DNA from: Nostoc sp. 'Peltigera membranacea cyanobiont' 210A
GTDB taxonomy: Bacteria > Cyanobacteriota > Cyanobacteriia > Cyanobacteriales > Nostocaceae
Assembly (NCBI RefSeq): GCF_002246015.1
Contig: NZ_NOLJ01000003.1
Location: 603,689-639,934 of the forward strand
Direction: 5' to 3'
DNA: 36,246 nucleotides
This document shows positions 26,801-34,253 of the stretch, in pieces; within the stretch, counting starts at the first letter, position 1, and every line of letters starts with the position of its first letter. Below the pieces are notes generated by a model. It was given only the letters and a program-made list of their open reading frames with translations. It was not told the DNA's origin and made no database searches. The position numbers and the translations under genes were made by a program.

Positions 26801-27254
26801 CATTTGCGGTAGTTGCTACAAATGAACCTCCGATATTTAAGCTGGCATTTGGCCCAAAAATTATCCCATTGGGATTCATCAGAAACAAGTTAGCTGTACC
26901 ATTGGCGCTGATTAATCCATCAATATTCGATACTGATTTACCTGTTACTCGACTAATAATATTCTGAATATTTGAAGCGTTATTAAAGTAAGCCACACTC
27001 TTCGTGGGCACAGAAAACTCTTCAAAACTATGGAATAAGTTACTTCCTGCTTGGGTGCCACCTTCAATGATTCTAATGTTGTCCTGCAATGTGACACGAG
27101 AATTATTAAGTAGAGTGCTATCGGGGATAATTTGGGCAGAACCACAATTTGCCCAAAAAGCGATCACAATACCCATCCCCACACAAACAGCAGTTGTTGA
27201 ATCAAGGTTAGTTTGCATAGTGATTGTGGTGATGGGTATTTTAAGCTGTGTCAT
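23898..27254 (-). CDS. Secreted filamentous-haemagglutinin-type adhesin (TPS domain)
   Basis: 1118 residues from the ATG at 27254. A further ATG at 27218 gives a tighter signal peptide. A hydrophobic signal (about 25-42) ends near GSAQI. The two-partner-secretion domain follows, with the NPNGI motif in FLMNPNGIIFGPNASLNIGG (about 123-142) and the SFVATTANAIGF segment. The rest is beta-helix repeat, rich in Gly/Asn with recurring AGNVTIQ and GGxxxxST patterns. Three copies of a 64-65-residue unit at about 25380-25985 are highly alike at DNA level. The tail (EAQGWIVDANGDIHLVAQAP) is the type ending seen in cyanobacterial haemagglutinin-like proteins. No TpsB transporter is adjacent. A longer N-terminus (to 27308) would be encoded by a dispersed repeat and is rejected. 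Confidence 0.88.
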   Translation of the reverse strand: MTQLKIPITTITMQTNLDSTTAVCVGMGIVIAFWANCGSAQIIPDSTLLNNSRVTLQDNIRIIEGGTQAGSNLFHSFEEFSVPTKSVAYFNNASNIQNIISRVTGKSVSNIDGLISANGTANLFLMNPNGIIFGPNASLNIGGSFVATTANAIGFGNQGFFSASNPNTPPLLTVKPSALLFNQIVAAPIQNNSIAPAANPSVFGLSVPNGRSLLLVGGNIKINGAGLYAFGGRVELGGLAGAGTIGLQVDGNNLSLSFPEKATRADVSLTRGGVVVPADKEGSIIVNARNIEILEGSALISGINAGPGGVDNKAGDITLNATGTVTVASGSLIQNLVQTGATGNSGNIRITAESLAITDDAALIVALNNRGRGNLGNVVINVRDQVSLNGGAVFSSVSKGGVGKAGNITVTTGLLSLTNGGVLNVSNYGQGDAGSVSIQARGSVFADGVGRSGSPLSGSPSGVGSLIGPGVIGQGGDITIVAESLSLRNGAELAASIYGQGRAGNVMIQTRGPVFIEGVGSNNFSSGVFSTVNPGGVGQGGNVTVIAESLYLTNGGELATSTFGQGRAGNVTIQIRGSVFIEGVGSNELPSGAFSTLVQGSGQGGNVTVIAESLYLTNGGGVSANTQGQGNAGNVTIQVSGLISFDRFGSAITNGVGPSAVGDGGNINISTGLLSLTRGAQINTSTSGRGNAGNLTIQARKAVSLDGVDSINNSASFIASSVDATGIGKGGKLDITTARLSVTNGAVITAETEGNGDAGSLTVTADKLEVVNRGQLRTSTSSDSQAGDISLRIQDHLILTGKDSGLFANTEPGSTGNGGNIFIQPRNITASKTVTVQDDARIAVNSQGSGKGGNIQIQAENLTLDNQGLISAETASNQGGDINLSLQDLLLLRRNSQVSTTAGTAQAGGDGGNITINTPFIIAVPSEDSNISANAFTGKGGNVDITVKSLFGIESRSRPTSLSDITASSERGVAGTVELNTPDVDPSRGLIQLPSNLVDASQQIAQGCTPRRGQTASRFIATGRGGLPLSPNEPLRGRAVITSWVDLPPQATERVTDNLSVEITDKKSTTSVTKSTNQIVEAQGWIVDANGDIHLVAQAPNVSPYSPWQTNISCTASQ
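25401..25797. repeat. About 192-195-bp repeat units inside the adhesin gene
   Basis: The phrase ATTTGTAAGGTAAAGTGACT recurs at 25401 and 25593, and in altered form at 25788, giving spacings of 192 and 195 bp (64 and 65 codons). The units align along their length, indicating recent internal duplication. Confidence 0.8.
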
Positions 27255-27305
27255 CGCTTTGGCGTAAGCGTTGCTCGCCGTTCGCGTAGCGTCTCGCAGA
27301 GAAGG
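27255..27305. repeat. Iterated palindromic repeat upstream of the adhesin
   Basis: The stretch reads GCGTAAGCGTTGCTCGCCG then TTCGCGTAGCGTCTCGCAGA, a copy of the dispersed Nostocales repeat. It abuts the likely start codon of the adhesin. The remaining gap to 27677 has no convincing gene; a CTTAAGTTGACACCTATGAG segment near 27608 looks like repeat-derived sequence. Confidence 0.6.
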
Positions 27306-27677
27306 CATCGCTTCAATGCTTTTGCCTGATTTTATTCTGTTAAGAGTAGTGAAAAGAAATAACTTTTCTTAAGAAATACTTAGATCAAGTCGATATCCAA
27401 CTATTTCTTGTGGGATGGGCGTCTCGCCACCGGTGTCAGCTTCACGTGAAAGTTACTAAGGGAGAATGCTTTGAGATCATTACCTCGAAAAGAAGTCTCT
27501 GACTCTTCATGCCCCTCATTGAGGCTCCACCTCCCTTACTCGAAAAAGAGCCGCAATGACAAGCATTTCCAACCAGAGGCTCTTAACGAGGTTTTAAAAG
27601 GGTTTTGGCTTAAGTTGACACCTATGAGCTTTTTATGTGCCCCTACTATTCCACAGAATTAAAATTGGCTATTGCCC

Positions 27678-28895
27678 CTACGAAGCATTTTGTAACTCAG
27701 CTGTGCGTATTGAAAGCTGCTGTGTCTGATTACCTCGTTGCACTTTCACCTGTAATACTTGACCAAGGCGACTGTCTTCCACAACATTCTGCAATTGTTC
27801 AGCACTGGTAATTGCTTTACCATCAACTTGCAGAATTACATCCCCGCGCCGGATACCCGCAGATGCGGCTGGAGAATTGGGGACAACTCGCATGACAAAA
27901 ACACCATTAATTTCTGGTATCTGAATCGGAGAGTTGGGATCGGTGTTATTTTGCTTGGCGAGATCGGGTGTCAAAGTTAGCATTTGCACACCTAAATAGG
28001 GGTGAGCAACTTTGCCATCACGTTGCAGTTGCGCGGCGATCGCTTTAGCTTTATCAATAGGAATGGCAAATCCAATTCCCATTGCATCAGGGCGAATGGC
28101 TGTGTTAATACCAATTACTTCACCTTGACCATTTAACAGGGGCCCGCCAGAGTTACCAGGGTTAATGGCGGCGTCTGTCTGAATAAAGTCCAAACGTTTG
28201 TCACTAATACCGACTTGGGCGCTGGAACGTTTGAGGGTACTGACAATTCCCAAGGTAACGGTGTTATCAAATCCCAAAGGATTACCAACTGCGATCGCCC
28301 AGTCTCCTACTTGTACATTAGTGGAAGAACCCAAAGGTGCTACTGGTAAATCATTACCAGCATTAATCTTGACTACTGCCAAATCTGTGACTTCATCAAT
28401 ACCTTGAACTTTCCCTTCAAAGGTGCGGCCATCTTTGAGTCGGACTGTTACTTTATCAGCCTTATCGACCACATGAGCATTAGTCAAAACTAACCCGCTC
28501 TTGTCAATAATAAAACCTGAGCCTAAACCGCGTAACTGCTCAGACGGCGGCATTTGTTGGGAGAAACCATCACCAAAAAACCGACGGAAAAAAGGATCTT
28601 CCATAAATGGATCGACGCGACGAGTAATTGTTCGCTCAGTATCAATGCGGACAACTGCTGAACCAACACGATTCACTGCTGCTGTGACGAAGCTGGTGGT
28701 ACCGATCGCAGGGGTGGCTGGTGATTGCTGTTGAGCAATTAGATTTGAAGGATCTCCAGCAGTTATTGTGGGTGCTGGTTCGGCTTGGGACGGTAACACC
28801 TGCAATGTGCTAACCGCTAGCACAACTCCTAGCGCGATCGCTAAAACATGAGTAGTGAGTTGACGTAGAGACCGAGATATTTTGGGAAATCGCAT
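27678..28895 (-). CDS. HtrA/Deg-type serine protease with PDZ domain
   Basis: 405 residues from the ATG at 28895, eight bases after AGG; a GTG six bases upstream is too close to that site. A hydrophobic N-terminal segment (about 15-35) with SQAEP after it suggests export or membrane anchoring. The trypsin-like domain has the triad His141 (TNAHVVDKAD), Asp171 (EVTDLAVVKI) and Ser249 (NPGNSGGPL), and one PDZ domain lies at about 300-390 (AASAGIRRGDVILQVDGKAI). The family (HhoA/HhoB/HtrA in cyanobacteria) degrades misfolded envelope proteins under stress. I cannot tell which paralogue it is. It is near the adhesin and the PBP4-type enzyme, all envelope functions, but each is separated by over 250 bp. 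Confidence 0.92.
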   Translation of the reverse strand: MRFPKISRSLRQLTTHVLAIALGVVLAVSTLQVLPSQAEPAPTITAGDPSNLIAQQQSPATPAIGTTSFVTAAVNRVGSAVVRIDTERTITRRVDPFMEDPFFRRFFGDGFSQQMPPSEQLRGLGSGFIIDKSGLVLTNAHVVDKADKVTVRLKDGRTFEGKVQGIDEVTDLAVVKINAGNDLPVAPLGSSTNVQVGDWAIAVGNPLGFDNTVTLGIVSTLKRSSAQVGISDKRLDFIQTDAAINPGNSGGPLLNGQGEVIGINTAIRPDAMGIGFAIPIDKAKAIAAQLQRDGKVAHPYLGVQMLTLTPDLAKQNNTDPNSPIQIPEINGVFVMRVVPNSPAASAGIRRGDVILQVDGKAITSAEQLQNVVEDSRLGQVLQVKVQRGNQTQQLSIRTAELQNAS

Positions 28896-29162
28896 AATCA
28901 CAACCTAATTTATAAGCCTAATTGTTGCTTAGTCGTGACAAATCTATTTACAGTTATTTTTATTTCAGGTTTCGCCTGCTCTTTCCAATACTAGGGTTAG
29001 GGCATTTTGCGAACTACCTGTAATCAACTTAATAGAAAATTTAACCCAAAAGCTATTATGGACATTTACCCTTTACAAGTTCGGTTTTTACCCATCAATA
29101 AAACTTTTGGATTGCTAACAACACTAGTCCACTCTCTGTTCTAACTCTAGACTATGGATGAA

Positions 29163-30485
29163 CTAACTTTTGTATAAGATTTCATTTCGACTAGCTGCGC
29201 CTAGCTGGGGTAAAGTGTTGATGACTGAGTGGGGAGTCAGGGCAATAGGAACAGTGGGAGGTTGTTGTAATTGTTTAACAACATTTTGCAATAGTTGGTC
29301 TTGTCCAGTCCGCAAACCCCAAACATTTGTCCCACGGTTGATAATCGCAAACCAAACCAAACCGCGATCGCGTGTGGGCATCACTCCCGCTAAGGCGCTC
29401 ACATCCCGGAGAGTACCAGTTTTGATCACAGTCGCCAGGGGAATGTGTCTAGTGTGTAGTGTCCCCCGATGATCGAATCCAGACATGGGAAACAAGTCAG
29501 CCAGATTCAGTTGATGGGCAGATGCCTCAGCTTGAATAGCCATAAACATGGCACAAACAGCCCTGGGGGAAATGCGATTTTCCGGGCCCAGTCCAGAACC
29601 ATTGATTAACTGGATTTCCGCTTGTGGCACCCTCGCCAGGTTAGCAGCAGTTGATTGGACTACAGTTGCTCCCCCTACTGAATCTGCCAGCATCTCTGCC
29701 ATATCGTTGTTACTATAAACGTTCATTTCCTTGAGTAGTTGCTTCAAAGGCAATGAGCGATGACGCAGTAACAAAGTTTGTTGAGGGTTTGGTTGCGCCT
29801 CAACTTTCACCCCGCCTGCAATAACAACTTGAGGCTTGGGCGTTCCCTTGGGCATGATTGAGTGTGTATAAATCGCAGGGCGTCCCCAAGTTGCACGATT
29901 TAGCGTTTGCTTGAGCATCAGACCGGCTAGCATTGGCTGACGTTGAAAATTCATGGCAAAACTGCCAGTAATAATCAAATTCCCCTTTACTTGCTTGATG
30001 CCCATTTTATTGAGAGTATTACCAAGAGCGATCGCTTCTTCCCAAACAAACAAAGGATCGCCACGGCCTGTAACCACTAAATCACCCTGCACAACTCCAT
30101 TTACCACTGGGCCAGTGACACTCACCAAAGTATCAAATTGGTAATCTGGCCCCCAAGTTTTCAAAGCAACTAGTGAAGTGGCAATTTTAGTTAGAGAAGC
30201 AGCCGGCAGAGGCGTCGTACCTTGGTGATTTGCCATCAGCATTGGCCCCGACTGCATCCAAATTCCCTGACTCTCAGCCAAATTTTGCGCTACCACCTTT
30301 GAGGTGATGAGCTTTTTCAGATATTCCTGCACCGTAGTCGCACCAGCTGGATTTGGATCGGGTGCAAGAACAAAGCCAGGGCTACTTTGCCAAGTTAGTG
30401 CATCTAAGGCATCTAGAGGTTTGATTTGTACCCCAGCCATTTCCAGCCAAAGCGACACCAAACCTGAACCCAATAATTCCAGCAT
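29163..30485 (-). CDS. dacB: D-alanyl-D-alanine carboxypeptidase/endopeptidase (PBP4, S13 family)
   Basis: 440 residues; the start has AGAGGA seven bases upstream. It trims peptidoglycan peptides in the periplasm. The three penicillin-binding motifs are present: SLTK (Ser97, Lys100 in PAASLTKIATS), SNN (YSNNDMAEML, about 266) and KTG (VIKTGTLRDVSALAG, about 385). It is a little shorter than E. coli DacB (477), and the N-terminal hydrophobic segment (1-18) is weak as a signal peptide. QMKs of the insert domain fit VTGRGDPLF (about 137) and LIITGSFAM. The gap 28896-29162 between it and the protease gene contains no visible element. Confidence 0.88.
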   Translation of the reverse strand: MLELLGSGLVSLWLEMAGVQIKPLDALDALTWQSSPGFVLAPDPNPAGATTVQEYLKKLITSKVVAQNLAESQGIWMQSGPMLMANHQGTTPLPAASLTKIATSLVALKTWGPDYQFDTLVSVTGPVVNGVVQGDLVVTGRGDPLFVWEEAIALGNTLNKMGIKQVKGNLIITGSFAMNFQRQPMLAGLMLKQTLNRATWGRPAIYTHSIMPKGTPKPQVVIAGGVKVEAQPNPQQTLLLRHRSLPLKQLLKEMNVYSNNDMAEMLADSVGGATVVQSTAANLARVPQAEIQLINGSGLGPENRISPRAVCAMFMAIQAEASAHQLNLADLFPMSGFDHRGTLHTRHIPLATVIKTGTLRDVSALAGVMPTRDRGLVWFAIINRGTNVWGLRTGQDQLLQNVVKQLQQPPTVPIALTPHSVINTLPQLGAASRNEILYKS

Positions 30486-30817
30486 TTTTTATTCCTCTGT
30501 TAGGATCTCAAGCGTTGTTTACTGTGCTAATATACAAGCTTTTTTACAATAATCAGTATTGAGTCATAATAACTGGTGTTTTTCTCATCTGTAAGTAGGG
30601 TGAATTATATTGTTTTCGTGGCTTGCTTGGACAATGCCAAAATGCCCATTGCTCATGAAGATAGCCGTATGAATATAAAAATATTTTTAATCTGTGGAGA
30701 TACTACGCCGTTAGCGATATCGACGACGGATTTTGACGCTTGTATTCCTACGGGGAAGACAAGCTTGCGGTAGCGTCTTTGACAGGAGAAGACTCTCTCT
30801 AAGCGATCGCATAATCC

Positions 30818-30973
30818 CAATACGGTTCGGTTAAGGTTTTTTGATGAAAATTCTAGATCGCTAAAGATGCGATAAATCATCACAAAGACGCGATAAATCG
30901 CCGTCTCTACAATAATCAGTTTTTTGTAGAGACGGCGATTCATCGCGTCTCTTGCATTAACCGAACCGTATTG
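30818..30973. mobile_element. MITE-like element with perfect 17-bp TIRs
   Basis: CAATACGGTTCGGTTAA (30818-30834) and its exact reverse complement (30957-30973) bound 156 bp without coding capacity. Inside, 30886-30911 and 30925-30950 form a second inverted repeat (25 of 26 bases) made of AGACGCGAT-type repeat sequence, so one element seems nested in another. A diverged relative lies at 32834-32999. The rest of 30486-31080 contains further dispersed-repeat fragments (about 30735-30775 and 30990-31055) and no credible gene. Confidence 0.75.
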
Positions 30974-31081
30974 CGCGTACTCCTGCAAAGAAGCAAGCTA
31001 CACGCAGCGTGTCGCAGACAGCCTGATAATAAAAGGCTTTACGCTGCGCGATCGCTCTTGGTAATTCTATAACCTTGAAAC

Positions 31082-31119
31082 AAAAAAAGGGAAAGTATTC
31101 AAAATTCCCCCCCTTTTTT
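31082..31119 (-). terminator. Probable terminator of the LOG-family gene
   Basis: On the minus strand AAAAAAGGG pairs with CCCTTTTTT across a loop containing AATTTTGAATAC, and the 3' side runs into TTTTTTTG. It is about 110 nt beyond the stop codon. Confidence 0.45.
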
Positions 31120-31230
31120 CCCTTAATAAACTAATCAACACTCAAGTTGCATAATCAGGGCGGATAAGATGTCCACTCCACAAGATATTGAGAAAATTTT
31201 AATATGCAAATTAGGTGTGTTTTAGCTTAC

Positions 31231-32301
31231 CTACTTTCTTTCTGGATGCGCTGCATCCTCTGGTGAAGGAGTACCCATCCGGTTAATTGTGGCAATCATC
31301 TGATACAAGCGTCCCAAGTCGCGTTGATTGAAGTACAAAATGAGGCGAGGTAGTCCAACAGTTTCATCTTGTGCTTCTTGAGGTAATGCCTGACTTTTTT
31401 CAATTCTTCCTTGAATAATAATGTCGCTAAAATCAGCATTTAGTTGTTCTAACAGAGCGTCTGATATATCTGTCTTCAGGCGGATGACTAACTTCTCGCT
31501 TACATAGCGGCTGGAATGATAAACCTGGTAAAAACGGGTGATAGCATCACAAGCCACATCCAGGTTATCTGTCACCGTGTAAAGGCTGGGGTCTTCAGGA
31601 TTGACAAGACCATTTTGCACTAATTGCTTATCAATATATTCGCTCCAAGAGCGCCAGTAATCACCACCAGGGCGATCGATTAAAACTAAAGGTACTGGCC
31701 CAAATTTACCAGTTTGGCTTAATGTCATACATTCAAAAGCTTCATCTTGAGTACCAAAGCCTCCCGGAAATAAGGCTACAGCATCACTTTCTTTGAGGAG
31801 AAACAGCTTGCGGGTGAAGAAATATTTGAAGTTAATTAGCTTGGGATCGCCCTCTATAAAAGGGTTTGCTTGCTGTTCAAAGGGTAACTGAATGTTTAAT
31901 CCAAAGGAATTTTCTCGCCCAGCACCTTCATGACCCGCTTGCATAATTCCACCACCACCACCAGTCATCACCATAAATCCTAATTGAGAAATAGCACGAG
32001 CAAACTCAAGAGCCATTTGGTATTCTGGTCTATCTGGCGCTAGACGGGCAGAACCAAAGATGGTGACTTTGCGAACGTGTCGGTAATCATAAAAAAGCTG
32101 GAAACCGCGCTCCATATCTGCTAATGCAGCGGATAATATTTTCCAATCGAGACGCTCAATTTCGTTATCAGCTAGACGAACAATAGTAGTAAGTGCTTGC
32201 TGAATAAATTGCCGATTTTTTAATGTCGGTAAACGAACGATCAATTCAGCGATATCCGCCTGTAAAGACTCTAATGTGTCAAACGACGCAGATGAGGTCA
32301 T
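31231..32301 (-). CDS. LOG-family protein (TIGR00730-type Rossmann fold)
   Basis: 356 residues. The core has the family phosphate-binding glycines VMTGGGGGIMQAGHEGAG (about 113-130) and the signature PGGFGTQDE (about 180-188). LOG proteins release free bases from nucleoside monophosphates (cytokinin-activating type) and were formerly misnamed lysine decarboxylases. It is longer than the 190-residue plant-like forms: an N-terminal helical segment (1-85) and about 100 C-terminal residues (NADFSDIIIQGRIEKSQ, PRLILYFNQRDLGRLYQMI) are extra, as in the long bacterial and cyanobacterial subgroup. The substrate in cyanobacteria is not established. It is transcribed alone. Confidence 0.88.
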   Translation of the reverse strand: MTSSASFDTLESLQADIAELIVRLPTLKNRQFIQQALTTIVRLADNEIERLDWKILSAALADMERGFQLFYDYRHVRKVTIFGSARLAPDRPEYQMALEFARAISQLGFMVMTGGGGGIMQAGHEGAGRENSFGLNIQLPFEQQANPFIEGDPKLINFKYFFTRKLFLLKESDAVALFPGGFGTQDEAFECMTLSQTGKFGPVPLVLIDRPGGDYWRSWSEYIDKQLVQNGLVNPEDPSLYTVTDNLDVACDAITRFYQVYHSSRYVSEKLVIRLKTDISDALLEQLNADFSDIIIQGRIEKSQALPQEAQDETVGLPRLILYFNQRDLGRLYQMIATINRMGTPSPEDAAHPERK

Positions 32302-32545
32302 GAGAACTGCTGCAACAATGGCATTATATTTTACGTGAACTACTCACACTCTAGCAAGCGGGAATAGCCCTTTGATGTGCATTTAGCAAATTAATTCAGA
32401 ACTGGCAGAACTGGTTTTGAAGCTAAAAATTATAAAATTTTTTTTGATAAGGCTTGTTGTGATACTTCAACTTTTGAAAACCATAGCAAGTTCTCTCGGT
32501 CGATCAATTGACATAACTCCCTCACTTAGGTTAATCGTCGTCACA

Positions 32546-32685
32546 ATATACAGCAGATTTCAAGTTGGTGAGGTACACAAGCTAAGTCTGTTGCCCAAAT
32601 ATAAAGCGTCTTTTACTCCTGTTAGCGCAGCGGGGCGTAGCCCATTCGGAATTCTGTATTTTTAATTTTGTAATCTGCTGTATAT
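32546..32685. mobile_element. MITE-like element with 14-bp TIRs
   Basis: ATATACAGCAGATT (32546-32559) and AATCTGCTGTATAT (32672-32685) are exact reverse complements; allowing one mismatch the match extends to 18 bp. The 140-bp element begins and ends with TA steps, like IS630-type insertions. It carries a dispersed-repeat fragment (about 32620-32645) inside. No transposase is encoded. Confidence 0.65.
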
Positions 32686-32833
32686 CAGGGTTTGTGTAAA
32701 ATGTTATGACTTACATCTATAGCGTATATCAAAAGAAAATTTTGTATCTTATTGCCAGATTTTTTGGGAATTAATGCCCATAATAAAAGCACTCTAACCC
32801 TAATCTAAGAAAGTAAAAAAGCTCTCTAGACCA

Positions 32834-32999
32834 CAATACCGTTCAGTTCAACCTAAAATCCTTGGTAGAGGCGCGAAATTGGACTGGGCAACTCTTGGAG
32901 ACGCGATCGCGAACCTCCTGCCATGCTAACATCCCGCTGCGCTAACGCGTCTTTACAAGTCAAAAATCAGTACCAAAAATCCTTAACCAATGCGTATTG
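32834..32999. mobile_element. Diverged copy of the 30.8-kb MITE family
   Basis: The ends 32834-32850 and 32983-32999 each match the 17-bp TIR of the element at 30818-30973 at 14 of 17 positions and lie in the same inverted arrangement, spanning 166 bp. The interior differs and contains a GACGCGATCGCG-type and a GCTGCGCTAACGCGTC repeat. The 823-bp gap 32302-33124 holds this element and the one at 32546, and no credible gene. Confidence 0.6.
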
Positions 33000-33124
33000 C
33001 TCTAAAGGATTGTTGATCGAAAACTGTCTCAATTACACTTCGACACATTAATGCATAATGTGAGCTATTTGTATAGTGCCTAAATCCTAGTAGAATATTT
33101 TCGCAAATCTAAGTAGGAAGATAG

Positions 33125-33952
33125 ATGGAAGTTTCTGGACGCATCAATTACCCACTGAATCCTCCTCCCCCTCTTGAAGATTTTCCCGTCCTTCAAACTG
33201 AAAAATATACCCTACGGCTGGCTTCAACTGAAGAAGAATTAGAATCAATTTTTCGGTTGCGCTTTGAAGTTTTTAATCTTGAACTAGGCTTAGGATTTTC
33301 TGCTTCTAACTTTACCCAGATGGATATAGATAAGTTTGATGCGGTTTGCCATCATTTAATTTTAATCTCCAAACATACAGGTAAAACCATTGGAACTTAT
33401 CGGATGCAGACCTATATAATGGCTTCTCAAAGACTAGGCTTTGATGCTACCGATATATTTAATCTTAATGGAATTCCAAATTCTGTGCTTCAGGTATCGG
33501 TAGAAGTTGGGCGTGCATGTATAGCTAAAGAATATCGCAATAGTCAGACACTTTTATTACTCTGGGAAGGGTTGGCAAACTATCTCATCTGGAGTAAAAA
33601 CCAATATTTCTTTGGTTGTGCATCATTACTCACACAATGTCCTGTGCAAGCTAGTTGCGCTTATGATTATTTTCGGCAGAATAACTTGATGCATCCAAGT
33701 ATTTTGGTTTACCCAAATTCACAATTTTGCCTAGAACTGACTCAAAATTGTCCAGATTCATCTAATGTTGAGATTCCGAAAATTTTGCAGGCATACTTGA
33801 ATATTGGAGCTAAAATATGCAGCCTTCCTGCTATTGATCGGCAGTTTAAAACTATTGATTTTTTAACTATATCTAATATTGCAGACTTTGCCAAATGGCG
33901 TTATCCAAATCCTCTCAAAAAAACCTTACCACTGAGGATTTTTCATGATTAA
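33125..33952 (+). CDS. GNAT-fold N-acyltransferase (OlsB/hemolysin-like)
   Basis: 275 residues, start preceded by AGGAAG. After a Pro-rich lead (PLNPPPPLEDFP) the fold begins at YTLRLASTEEELESIFRLRFEVF (about 28-50), the usual entry of N-acyltransferases that take long acyl chains from acyl carrier protein. IGTYRMQTY (about 96), VSVEVGRACIAKEYRN (about 123-138), LLLWEGLANYL and FFGCASLLTQ (about 162) parallel the ELGRSCV, LLWRGL and FGCxSL blocks of ornithine-lipid synthase OlsB and of PEP-CTERM-linked acyltransferases. The acceptor (an amine or amino acid) is unknown. No OlsA-like second acyltransferase is adjacent. Confidence 0.78.
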   Translation: MEVSGRINYPLNPPPPLEDFPVLQTEKYTLRLASTEEELESIFRLRFEVFNLELGLGFSASNFTQMDIDKFDAVCHHLILISKHTGKTIGTYRMQTYIMASQRLGFDATDIFNLNGIPNSVLQVSVEVGRACIAKEYRNSQTLLLLWEGLANYLIWSKNQYFFGCASLLTQCPVQASCAYDYFRQNNLMHPSILVYPNSQFCLELTQNCPDSSNVEIPKILQAYLNIGAKICSLPAIDRQFKTIDFLTISNIADFAKWRYPNPLKKTLPLRIFHD

Positions 33953-34253
33953 TGCTACTGCTGCCAGCTTATTTAAGGGACGCGAGAAAAAATATCCTTG
34001 TCCTTAAATGCGGCTACACTTAGTATATTTTACACTCCATTTATATCTCGGTTTCAAAACCGAATCCAGTTTTGCGGGATTTGATACAACCTTGCCCATG
34101 TCTTTTTGTAGTTAATAAAGGAGAGGTGTTGATTGCCAATCTTACTAATCAAATTAAAGTCCGGTTGGCGATGTCTACGACGGGCGTCGCTGCGGCACCT
34201 CATCCAGCCCACTTAACTAGATGATTTGAGAAAACTTTTTAGGAAACCCACTT

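Noticed and set aside
27471..27662. 63-residue frame upstream of the adhesin
   Set aside because: The spacer consists of short palindromic pieces found elsewhere; composition and start context do not support a gene.
30653..30988. 111-residue minus-strand frame
   Set aside because: It runs through the MITE at 30818-30973 and other dispersed repeats; the apparent protein is repeat translation.
32417..32665. 82-residue frame in the 32-kb spacer
   Set aside because: It overlaps most of the element 32546-32685 and has no coding-like features.
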